Below are positions 29,834-37,363 of a stretch of 64,000 bases of DNA, in pieces. The DNA is from Actinomycetales bacterium (GTDB taxonomy: Bacteria; Actinomycetota; Actinomycetes; Mycobacteriales; Micromonosporaceae), in assembly GCA_002919305.1 (NCBI GenBank), contig PKFB01000022.1:1-64000 (forward strand), written 5' to 3'. Numbering within the stretch: the stretch's first letter is position 1; each line of letters begins with the position of its first letter. A program made the position numbers and the translations under genes. A model generated the notes under the pieces. It had not been told where the DNA came from. It made no database searches and worked only from the letters and a program-made list of their open reading frames with translations.

Positions 29834-30943
29834 TCAGCGGACTTGTGCCGGAGTGACTCCTGGGCGCCAGCGCGGGTCGTAACCACTGGTCAGAATCGGG
29901 CGGTTGTGATGCCACTTCGGTTCTTTATTGGTGGTGACGTTGGTAAAGCCGCGCATCCTGCGGATAAAGACGCCGTAGGGCTTGATGAGCATCGACGACA
30001 GACTGCTGCCGGGAGGAGCGTCCATGAAAGGCATGAATTTGTCGGGGAAACCGGGCATGGTACAGCCGATACAGATACCCCCCACATTGGGGCAGCCGCC
30101 TATGCCGCCCATCCATCCCCGTTTCGGAACATTGCAGTTGACGACCGGGCCCCAGCAACCGATCTTCACCTGACACTTGGGTGAGTTGTAGTCCTGAGCG
30201 AAGTCGCCCTGCTCGAAATAGGAGCCTCGGTCACAGCCCTCGTGCACCGTCTTACCGAACAACCACTGGGGCCGCAGCATCGAGTCCAACGGGGGAGGCG
30301 GCGCTGACCCGGCGGCGTGGTAGAGCACCCACGTGAGGGTCTCCATGAAGTTCTCCGGCTGAATCGGGCAGCCGGGGACGTTGATGATCGGTAGCCCGCC
30401 CCAGGAGCGGAAGTCCCATCCCAGGTAGTCGGCCAGCCCCATACAGCCGGTCGGATTGCCCGCCATGGCATGGATCCCGCCGTACGTCGCGCAGGTGCCG
30501 ACCGCCATGACCGCCCATGCCTTGGGTGCCAAATGATCGATCCACCAGTTCAGGGTCAGCGGTTCACCGGTGATCTCGTCGTTGCCGAACGACGACCAGT
30601 ACCCGTCACCGTTGATCTTCTCGTTGGGGATCGAACCTTCGATGACGAGGATGAACGGCTCGGCCATCTCCCCCCGGGCCGCCATGCGATACGGGGCGAG
30701 GAACTCCTCACCACCGACCGTCGGTGACAGCACCTTGTTGTACAGGTTGACCTTCGGCAACCCGGGGACGAGGCCAAGCACGATGTCCTCGATCGACGGT
30801 CGGTCTGAGGCGGTCATCGCCACCGAGTCTCCGTCGCAGCTCATCCCCTCGGAGATCCACAGGATCGTGATCTCGTCGAAACCGGTCGTCCGCGACGTTT
30901 CCGCGGACGACCGCGTGTCGGTGTTCCCCGTTCCCCGCCTCAT
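29834..30943 (-). CDS. hhyS: Group 1h [NiFe]-hydrogenase small subunit
   Basis: 369 aa electron-transfer subunit with Fe-S clusters. The proximal-cluster motif reads SCDGDS (Cys36, Asp39) where most hydrogenases have CxxC, so the proximal [4Fe-4S] cluster should have a 3Cys-1Asp ligand set, as described for the Ralstonia eutropha actinobacterial-type enzyme. Other ligand regions: GTCATYGG, VPGCPIQPE, HEGCDRG, GCWGPVVNCNVPKRG, GGCPNVGGICIGCTMPGFPDKF. There is no twin-arginine signal or C-terminal membrane helix. It lies between hypA and the large subunit. Confidence 0.95.
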   Translation of the reverse strand: MRRGTGNTDTRSSAETSRTTGFDEITILWISEGMSCDGDSVAMTASDRPSIEDIVLGLVPGLPKVNLYNKVLSPTVGGEEFLAPYRMAARGEMAEPFILVIEGSIPNEKINGDGYWSSFGNDEITGEPLTLNWWIDHLAPKAWAVMAVGTCATYGGIHAMAGNPTGCMGLADYLGWDFRSWGGLPIINVPGCPIQPENFMETLTWVLYHAAGSAPPPPLDSMLRPQWLFGKTVHEGCDRGSYFEQGDFAQDYNSPKCQVKIGCWGPVVNCNVPKRGWMGGIGGCPNVGGICIGCTMPGFPDKFMPFMDAPPGSSLSSMLIKPYGVFIRRMRGFTNVTTNKEPKWHHNRPILTSGYDPRWRPGVTPAQVR

Positions 30944-30991
30944 GTGTGGCCTCCCTCGGCTCCGGTCCGACCCTCGTGGCGGACGCGGCCG

Positions 30992-31336
30992 TCAATCCGG
31001 TTGAGCAACGGTGATCGACTCCAGCACGACGTGCTCATCGCCGGTGATCTCGATGTCGACACCCCCACAGCGGGGGCAGGCGACCAACGCCAGGTGATCG
31101 GAGACCGCTTCCGAGCCTCCGCATTCGCGACAGCTCACCATCATCGGCTCCAGGACCAGGTCGACGGTGGCGTCTTCCAGCACCGTCCCGGCCGCCGCGA
31201 GGCGGATCCCCTGCGTGACGACCTCCGGGGCGACGACGTGGCCCCCGATCCGTACCCGCAGGCCGGTCACCCGGCGGCCGGCAGCCCGGCGCAGCGCGGC
31301 GTCCACAATCGATTCGGACAGTCCGAGCTCATGCAT
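30992..31336 (-). CDS. hypA: Hydrogenase nickel-insertion protein HypA
   Basis: 114 aa. Starts MHELGLSES, the N-terminal Met-His-Glu nickel site, and has the zinc-binding pairs CRECGG and CPRCGG near 70-95. The true start ATG at 31336 overlaps the stop of the protease gene by 8 bp (ATGCATGA); longer frames reaching into the protease gene are not real. It delivers Ni to the large subunit before proteolysis. HypB, the usual GTPase partner, is not encoded in this window. Confidence 0.95.
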   Translation of the reverse strand: MHELGLSESIVDAALRRAAGRRVTGLRVRIGGHVVAPEVVTQGIRLAAAGTVLEDATVDLVLEPMMVSCRECGGSEAVSDHLALVACPRCGGVDIEITGDEHVVLESITVAQPD

Positions 31337-32009
31337 CGGTGGCCACCTCACCCACGGGCGCACCGGGCGCGGTGGGGTACGCGGTGGCGCACACAGCTTC
31401 GGCGGCGTCCAGACGGGCGGCCTCGGCATGGGCCACTTCGATGACCGTGCGTACCGCCTCGTCGAGTGCGTTCCGCACCGCGGGTGACAGTTCCATGCGC
31501 TCCTCCAGTACCGCGGGTTGACAACCGACGACCAGCACGCGGGTCACTCGGCCACCTAGACCGCGCAGCAGACGGAGCACCGACTCCGGATCCATACCGT
31601 GTCCGTCGGCGACGGGCGCCTCCAGCGCCTGCGACGGTTGCGGCATCCAATCCGGGTTGTCGAGATCCACGTCCAGGACCGCTACCGTCCCCGGTGGCTC
31701 ACCCAGGGGGAGGGCGTCCACTATGACCAATATGTCGTGTCGGCCTTCGAGCAGATCGTAGGCCAGGTGCAGTCCTCGGATGCCGTAGTCCGCGATATCT
31801 ACCCGCTCCGGTAGGGCGATGTCGCGCATCCGGCGTACCACTTCGACACCGAAGCCGTCATCGCCGAGGAAAACATTGCCGATACCGGCGACGAGGATCC
31901 GGCCGGCTCCGGCGGAGCGGCCGGTGGCGTCGGTGCGGGCGGCTCCGTGGGGGACGTCGCCGGCACCTGGGGCCTTTGACGCCGCGGGATCCGCTCCTGT
32001 CGAGATCAC
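31329..32009 (-). CDS. [NiFe]-hydrogenase maturation endopeptidase
   Basis: About 226 aa, HyaD/HybD/HupD-type. After a ~38-residue Ala/Gly-rich N-terminal segment the core reads RILVAGIGNVFLGDDGFGVEVVRRM, with the metal-sensing Asp in LGDDGFG, followed by DYGIRGLHLAYDL, VDALPLGEPPGTV and GHGMDPESVLRL. It removes the C-terminal tail of the large subunit once Ni is in place. The GTG at 32009 overlaps the upstream stop (GTGA). The C-terminal ~30 residues are an Ala/Pro-rich extension. Confidence 0.93.
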   Translation of the reverse strand: MISTGADPAASKAPGAGDVPHGAARTDATGRSAGAGRILVAGIGNVFLGDDGFGVEVVRRMRDIALPERVDIADYGIRGLHLAYDLLEGRHDILVIVDALPLGEPPGTVAVLDVDLDNPDWMPQPSQALEAPVADGHGMDPESVLRLLRGLGGRVTRVLVVGCQPAVLEERMELSPAVRNALDEAVRTVIEVAHAEAARLDAAEAVCATAYPTAPGAPVGEVATDA

Positions 32010-33412
32010 GGGGCCGCCACCTCCCCCGAGGGCAGCGGTTCTACTTCCTCCGGACGGAAGTGGCGCAGACGCCCGTACCAGTGGTGCAGATCTGCGCCCG
32101 GATCGTCGTCCACCGTGACCGCGAGGAACCGGGTGCCGTCCACATCGACGAGGACTTTTTCGACCCGCCCCGTCCGTCCATCCAGGAACATGTCGTGGGC
32201 GTCCGTGCCGCGGGCGCGGGGCCGCAACCGGACTCGGCTTCCCTTGCCGAGGGGCACCCCGGCGACGGTGACTGTGGCACCGTCTGGTGATACGGCAGCG
32301 TTTACCTCCTGCTCCCACCACGCTGCCGCCGGGTCGGCCGCCTTCGTGTCCTGCCGCACCGGCCGCAGGGAGCGGATGGCTCCGTGCAGCCGTTCGAACA
32401 CCTCCGGAGGCATGGTGTCGACTCGGTCGATGATCTCGGCCGCGCGGGGATCGGTGGCGTGCGCCTCTCGTTTCTCGGCATCGGTCAACGTCAAGGTCCG
32501 AAGCGACAGGATCTCGTCGATCTCCGTCGCATCGTGCAGATCACCCGGGCTCTCCGGTGCGATACGCGGGTGGTCATACAGGATGATCGGCGAGGACAGC
32601 ACGAGGTCCGCATTGCCCGGTGGACCGGCCAAGACTGGAAAGGTGTGAACGTTACGGCACCGTTCGGCCGTCGAAGCGGCCCATGCGGGCGGGTCCAGCT
32701 GCGACAGAAACCGGCCCTGATCGATCGACAGCAAAGTGTGAGTCGCGATCAGGCCACGCCGCAGCGCCGCCTCACGCGACGCCTGCAGATCGAGTGACCT
32801 GTCGGTGTTCTCGGTCCGCACCGTAAGGCGCAGCAGTGCGGGCGGCTCCTCGCGGGCGGCGGAGACGGTCACCAGCGCCGTCACGGGCTCACAGCGGCGT
32901 GTCACACGGCCGACCAGCTCGCCCCGCGGATCGGACAGGGGCGTGACGTTTTCCGCTTCAGGCACCGACACCTCGAACCGGTGCACGGAGCGGAGCAGCT
33001 CGGCGAGGGAGACCGTGAACTCAAACCGGCGCGGGACCGCCTCGTCGAAGCTGGTCTCGATGCGGTCACCGATCTGTAGTGTGTCGACCGGCCGATACGC
33101 CCCATCCGGCAGGCGTTCCTCAACCGATCTGCGCTGCACCTGCAGGAACCGCAGCAGGAGACGGAGCGTCGTGGCCGTGGGCGCCTCCAGCAGGCACTCG
33201 GTCTGTTGCCACCACGACTCGGCTGATCCAGCGACGCCCTCATCGGTCAGGCCATGCGCCCGCGCCCACTCCGGTGGCAAAAGCAGGCCGAACTGCCAGC
33301 GCACCCGGTTTTTGCCAGAGGAGCGGCGGTACGGGTACAGCAGGTACCCCTCGTACAGGATCGCGTCCGCCACGGCCAAGGCAGCGTCAATACCGGCGCC
33401 GGGTGTCCGCAT
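32006..33412 (-). CDS. Uncharacterised 468-aa protein, first gene of the hydrogenase unit
   Basis: Begins MRTPGAGIDAALAVADAILYEGYLLYPYRRSSGKNR and has no recognisable enzyme signature, transmembrane segment or Cys cluster. The C-terminal ~80 residues (VAGVPLGKGSRVRLRPRARGTDAHDMFLDGRTGRVEKVLVDVDG) look like a small beta-barrel. It has a good AGGGAG before the ATG and overlaps the protease gene by 4 bp, so it is probably needed in proportion to the maturation machinery. I recall homologues next to group 1h hydrogenases in other actinobacteria. Function unknown. Confidence 0.75.
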   Translation of the reverse strand: MRTPGAGIDAALAVADAILYEGYLLYPYRRSSGKNRVRWQFGLLLPPEWARAHGLTDEGVAGSAESWWQQTECLLEAPTATTLRLLLRFLQVQRRSVEERLPDGAYRPVDTLQIGDRIETSFDEAVPRRFEFTVSLAELLRSVHRFEVSVPEAENVTPLSDPRGELVGRVTRRCEPVTALVTVSAAREEPPALLRLTVRTENTDRSLDLQASREAALRRGLIATHTLLSIDQGRFLSQLDPPAWAASTAERCRNVHTFPVLAGPPGNADLVLSSPIILYDHPRIAPESPGDLHDATEIDEILSLRTLTLTDAEKREAHATDPRAAEIIDRVDTMPPEVFERLHGAIRSLRPVRQDTKAADPAAAWWEQEVNAAVSPDGATVTVAGVPLGKGSRVRLRPRARGTDAHDMFLDGRTGRVEKVLVDVDGTRFLAVTVDDDPGADLHHWYGRLRHFRPEEVEPLPSGEVAAP

Positions 33413-33714
33413 GGTGTCTCCCTGGGAGTCCGGGCGTACGGGGCGCCGTCGCGCCCAATCGCTGTTATCGACGCTGCTGGTCTAACCCATTTACCCGGAT
33501 GGCGGTAAGTGTCCACTGCACATAGGTGACAGCGATCCATGCGCAGGGAGACGTTTGTGCGGAGCGCGCCAGGCGGGGCCACACCGGGCTCGGACTCGGT
33601 CCATTCGGACTCGGTTCATCGGGGCGGGCGGCCCGGGCGTGGCGACACGGATACCTGGGCGGACAGGGGTACGCGGACCGCGTACCCCTGTGGGAAGCCT
33701 GAGGTGGAGACGGG
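33413..33714. other. Intergenic: hydrogenase-unit promoter region and glyA terminator
   Basis: 302 bp between glyA and the first hydrogenase gene, both on the minus strand. The glyA-proximal end holds a 13-bp perfect hairpin (33663-33691). The rest must hold the promoter of the minus hydrogenase unit, but I cannot name clear -35/-10 boxes. An open frame starting MDRCHLC near 33540 overlaps the hydrogenase-unit start and is probably not coding. Confidence 0.5.
33663..33691 (-). terminator. glyA terminator hairpin
   Basis: ACAGGGGTACGCG, loop GAC, CGCGTACCCCTGT: 13-bp perfect arms, 24 bp beyond the glyA stop. The stem GGGGTACGCG is the same as in the hairpin after ilvC (43967-43991). Confidence 0.8.
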
Positions 33715-34989
33715 TCAGGCAGGAGTCGGCGCCCACCCGGGCATGGGGTAGGCCGCGAGCAGTTCCCGGACCTCGCCCCGAATCCGCGTCAGGGTCGCCT
33801 CATCGTCCTTGCGCGCCGCCTGGATCGCTTCATCGATCCACGCCGCGATCTGCGGCATCTGCTCCTCGGTCAGACCCCGGGTGGTCACGGCGGGTGTCCC
33901 CAGCCGGATCCCCGACGGGTTCCAGGGCTTCCGTGGGTCGTACGGGACCGTGTTGAAGTTCAGTTCAATGCCAGCGCGGTCGAGGGCCTTGGCCGCTGGC
34001 TTTCCACCGATCTCCTGACGCGTCAAGTCGATGAGGATCAGGTGGTTGTCGGTGCCGCCCGAGACCAGGTCGTAGCCGCGTTCGATGAGCGCGGCGGCGA
34101 GGGCTTTGGCGTTGGCGACTGTCTGGTGCGCGTACCGCCGGAAGTCCGGAAGGGATGCCTCACGCAGCGCGACCGCGATACCGGCTGTGGTGTGGTTGTG
34201 CGGGCCACCCTGCAGGCCGGGGAAGACAGCCTTGTCCAAGGCGGTGGCGTGCTCCGCGGTCGACATCAGCATGGCGCCCCGTGGACCCCGCAGCGTCTTG
34301 TGTGTGGTGGTCGAGATGACGTCGGCGTACCCGACCGGGGAAGGGTGGGCGCCGCCGGCGATCAGACCGGCGATGTGGGAGATGTCGGCGACCAGGATCG
34401 CCCCGACCTCACGCGCGATCTCGGCGAAGGCGGGGAAGTCGATGGTGCGAGGCAGCGCGGTACCACCGCAGAAGATCAACTTCGGGCGCTCGGCGCGGGC
34501 CAGGTCCCGAGCCTGATCCAGATCGATACGGCCGGTGTCCCGCCGGACGTGATAGTGCACCGGCCGGAACCATTTACCGGTGATCGATACCGGGGAGCCG
34601 TGGGTGAGGTGACCGCCGTGGGCCAGCTCCACCGACATGATGGTGTCACCAGGGGACGCGAAGGCCAGGTAGATCGCCAGATTGGCGGGGGAGCCTGAGT
34701 AGGGCTGAACGTTGACGTGCTCGACCCCGAAAAGCGCCTTGGCACGCTCGATCGCCAGCTCCTCGATCGGGTCGATGACCTGTTGGCCTTCGTAGTAACG
34801 CTTACCGGGGTAGCCCTCGGAGTACTTGTTGGTCAGAACACTGCTACAGGCTTCCAGCACCGCCGTAGAGACGTAGTTCTCAGACGGAATCAGGCGAATC
34901 GTCTCAAACTGTCGGCGGGCCTCGGCTTCGATGAGAGTAGCGACCTCCGGATCGTTACGGGTCAGATCCGGAAGCGGCGGCTGATGCAT
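33715..34989 (-). CDS. glyA: Serine hydroxymethyltransferase
   Basis: 424-aa PLP enzyme converting serine and tetrahydrofolate to glycine and methylene-THF. The Schiff-base lysine is in TTTHKTLRGPRG; other landmarks are SENYVSTAVLEA, NKYSEGYPGKRYYEG, NVQPYSGSPAN and LQGGPHNHTTA. The ATG at 34989 is chosen because GTGGAGG precedes it; the upstream in-frame GTG at 35001 is part of that ribosome binding site. The gene sits apart from the hydrogenase unit, separated by a terminator. A 9-bp stem lies just upstream in its leader (35010-35038). Confidence 0.95.
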   Translation of the reverse strand: MHQPPLPDLTRNDPEVATLIEAEARRQFETIRLIPSENYVSTAVLEACSSVLTNKYSEGYPGKRYYEGQQVIDPIEELAIERAKALFGVEHVNVQPYSGSPANLAIYLAFASPGDTIMSVELAHGGHLTHGSPVSITGKWFRPVHYHVRRDTGRIDLDQARDLARAERPKLIFCGGTALPRTIDFPAFAEIAREVGAILVADISHIAGLIAGGAHPSPVGYADVISTTTHKTLRGPRGAMLMSTAEHATALDKAVFPGLQGGPHNHTTAGIAVALREASLPDFRRYAHQTVANAKALAAALIERGYDLVSGGTDNHLILIDLTRQEIGGKPAAKALDRAGIELNFNTVPYDPRKPWNPSGIRLGTPAVTTRGLTEEQMPQIAAWIDEAIQAARKDDEATLTRIRGEVRELLAAYPMPGWAPTPA

Positions 34990-35454
34990 CGCGACCTCCA
35001 CACGATCGGTGGCACGCCAGGGCTCCGACGGCGTGCCATGGGTTTAATGGCACGTCACTTGACAGCGGCACCCAGGCGCGCGGCACCGCGTCACGGTCGC
35101 TCCCCGGTGGTCGTTTCCACCTTGGTACGCCAGTCGCGATATTCCCGAGTAGTCTACGCCGCTGCTCAAGACTTGCTCGAAGCACAGCCAACTCGACGTG
35201 CGGCCCACCGGGCCGGGGCCGACTGTGCCGCTCCGCCCTGCCTGTTCGGCCGTACCCACGCCCACGCTCCGCCGGTATCCGCGCGGCCCACAGGCTCCCC
35301 GGTGCGGGCCTGACAGGACCTCCGTGAGGCCGCGCGGGACGGCGCAGAAGGAGCAAGGCCTGACCTGATGTTTTAGGTGTGAGGGACAGCCGCGACCTCG
35401 ACAACTCTCGATCGCTGAGGCAGCTTTCGATAACTGAGGTGCGGCGTGTCACGG
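34990..35454. other. Gene-free region upstream of glyA
   Basis: 465 bp between ilvD and glyA, both minus strand. Apart from the hairpin at 35010-35038 I see no gene, known riboswitch consensus or strong terminator. It should contain the glyA promoter; a possible TAGACT or GAATAT -10 element lies around 35135-35155 on the minus strand, but with poor -35 spacing. Confidence 0.45.
35010..35038 (-). promoter_or_regulatory. Stem-loop in the glyA leader
   Basis: TGGCACGCC and GGCGTGCCA form 9-bp perfect arms around an 11-base loop, ending about 10 bp before the glyA GGAGG. Its position next to the ribosome binding site suggests a translational or mRNA-stability role, without direct evidence. Confidence 0.45.
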
Positions 35455-37311
35455 TTACGGGACGCGGCGTACCGCGCCGTCGCTGGCCGAGGTGGCCATG
35501 GCCGCGTACGCCCGCAGCGCCGCTGAGATCGGCCGGTTCCGGTTCACAGGGGTGTACGGCTTGTCCCGCGCCTCCTGTGCCGCGCGTCGCCGCTCCAGCT
35601 CCTCGTCGGACACCAACAGCTGGATACTGCGGGCGGCGATGTCGATGGCGATCTCATCGCCGTCGACCACGAGGGCGATCGGCCCGCCTGACGCGGCTTC
35701 CGGAGAGATGTGGCCGATGGACAAACCGCTGGTGCCGCCGGAGAACCGGCCGTCGGTGATCAGAGCGCAGCTCCGTCCCAGCCCCTTGCCCTTCAGGAAC
35801 GAGGTCGGGTACAGCATCTCCTGCATCCCCGGGCCGCCACGAGGCCCCTCGTAGCGGATCACGACGACGTCGCCGGGCTTGATCTGGTCGTTGAGGATGG
35901 CTTCGACGGCGGATTCCTGAGATTCGAACACCCGGGCGGGGCCTCGGAAGGTGAACACCTCCTCCGGCACACCCGCGGTCTTGACCACACAGCCGTCCGG
36001 AGCCAGGTTGCCGACCAGCACAGCGAGCCCACCGTCGGCGCTGTAGGCGTGGGCGACGTCGCGGATACAGCCGTTCTCGGCGTCGAGATCCAACTCGTTC
36101 CACCGGTTGTTGGTGGAAAACGGCTCGGTGGTGCGTACCCCACCGGGGGCGGCGCGGAACAGCTCCACGGCCTCCGGGTTCGGGTCGGGGCGGCGGACAT
36201 CCCACCGCTGCAACCATTCGTCCAGGGAAGCGGCGTGCACCGCGTGTACGTCCCGGTGGAGCAGACCAGCCCGGTCCAGCTCTCCCAGGATGGCGGGGAT
36301 ACCACCGGCCCGGTGGACGTCCTCCATGTGGTAGATCCGCCCGGGGCCGGCCACGTTCGGCGCGACCTTCGCCAGGCACGGCACTCGGCGGGAGATTGCG
36401 TCGATGTCGGTGACGTTGAAGTCCAGCTCGGCTTCGCGGGCGGCGGCCAACAGGTGGAGCACGGTGTTGGTGGAGCCACCCATGGCCACGTCCAGCGCCA
36501 TGGCGTTTTCGAAGGCGTGCCGGTTGGCGATGGAGCGGGGCAGGACCGAGTCGTCGTCCTTGCCGTAGTAGCGCTCGACCAGCTCCATGATGGTGCGCCC
36601 GGCCTGCAGGAACAGGTTCCGACGGGCGGTGTGGGTGGCCAGCAAGGAGCCGTTGCCGGGCAGCGCCAGACCGATGGCCTCGGTGAGGCAGTTCATGGAG
36701 TTGGCGGTGAACATGCCCGAGCAGGAGCCGCAGGTGGGGCAGGCGGAGCGTTCGATACCGCTGAGCTGCTCGTCGCTGACCGTGTCGTTGGCCGACGCGA
36801 CCATCGCGTCGATCAGGTCGATCTTGGAGTGCACCACCCCCTCGATCGCGATGGTCTTACCCGCCTCCATCGGGCCGCCCGACACGAAGACGGTGGGGAT
36901 GTTCAGGCGCAACGCCGCCATGAGCATGCCCGGTGTGATCTTGTCGCAGTTCGAGATACACACCAGGGCGTCCGCGCAGTGCGCGTTGACCATGTACTCG
37001 ACCGCGTCGGCGATCAGCTCTCGGCTGGGTAGCGAGTAGAGCATGCCGCTGTGCCCCATCGCGATGCCGTCGTCCACCGCGATGGTGTTGAACTCACGGG
37101 CCACGCCACCCGCTTCAGTGATCGCCTCACTAACCAGGCGCCCGAGATTTCGCAGATGAACATGACCGGGTACGAACTCGGTGAAACTGTTCGCGACCGC
37201 AACTATGGGCTTACCGAAGTCGTTGTCACTCATACCGGTGGCCCGCCACAACGCACGTGCCCCGGCCATGTTGCGACCATGTGTCGACGTCCGCGATCTC
37301 AGGTCTGGCAT
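35455..37311 (-). CDS. ilvD: Dihydroxyacid dehydratase
   Basis: 618-aa Fe-S dehydratase acting in valine, leucine and isoleucine synthesis. Cluster cysteines are in [11 protein letters not shown] and [19 protein letters not shown]; the C-terminal barrel region has [19 protein letters not shown]. Length is that of the long (E. coli-like) class. Divergent from the EAL-domain gene with 52 bp between the two starts. Single gene on the minus strand, although its pathway partners ilvB, ilvN and ilvC lie 3 kb away on the other strand. Confidence 0.96.
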   Translation of the reverse strand: MPDLRSRTSTHGRNMAGARALWRATGMSDNDFGKPIVAVANSFTEFVPGHVHLRNLGRLVSEAITEAGGVAREFNTIAVDDGIAMGHSGMLYSLPSRELIADAVEYMVNAHCADALVCISNCDKITPGMLMAALRLNIPTVFVSGGPMEAGKTIAIEGVVHSKIDLIDAMVASANDTVSDEQLSGIERSACPTCGSCSGMFTANSMNCLTEAIGLALPGNGSLLATHTARRNLFLQAGRTIMELVERYYGKDDDSVLPRSIANRHAFENAMALDVAMGGSTNTVLHLLAAAREAELDFNVTDIDAISRRVPCLAKVAPNVAGPGRIYHMEDVHRAGGIPAILGELDRAGLLHRDVHAVHAASLDEWLQRWDVRRPDPNPEAVELFRAAPGGVRTTEPFSTNNRWNELDLDAENGCIRDVAHAYSADGGLAVLVGNLAPDGCVVKTAGVPEEVFTFRGPARVFESQESAVEAILNDQIKPGDVVVIRYEGPRGGPGMQEMLYPTSFLKGKGLGRSCALITDGRFSGGTSGLSIGHISPEAASGGPIALVVDGDEIAIDIAARSIQLLVSDEELERRRAAQEARDKPYTPVNRNRPISAALRAYAAMATSASDGAVRRVP

Positions 37312-37363
37312 GGCTCCCAGTGTGGCATCAGGCGTTCGTCCCGCCTACCCCGGAGGTGTCCCA

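Noticed and set aside
29834..30943. Twin-arginine signal on the hydrogenase small subunit
   Set aside because: MRRGTGNTD has two Arg but no following hydrophobic region, and group 1h enzymes are not exported.
33247..33582. Minus-strand frame MDRCHLC... over the start of the hydrogenase unit
   Set aside because: Overlaps the real 468-aa gene in another frame and lacks a ribosome binding site.
34990..35454. Glycine or other riboswitch upstream of glyA
   Set aside because: No conserved aptamer core recognised; only a simple 9-bp hairpin.
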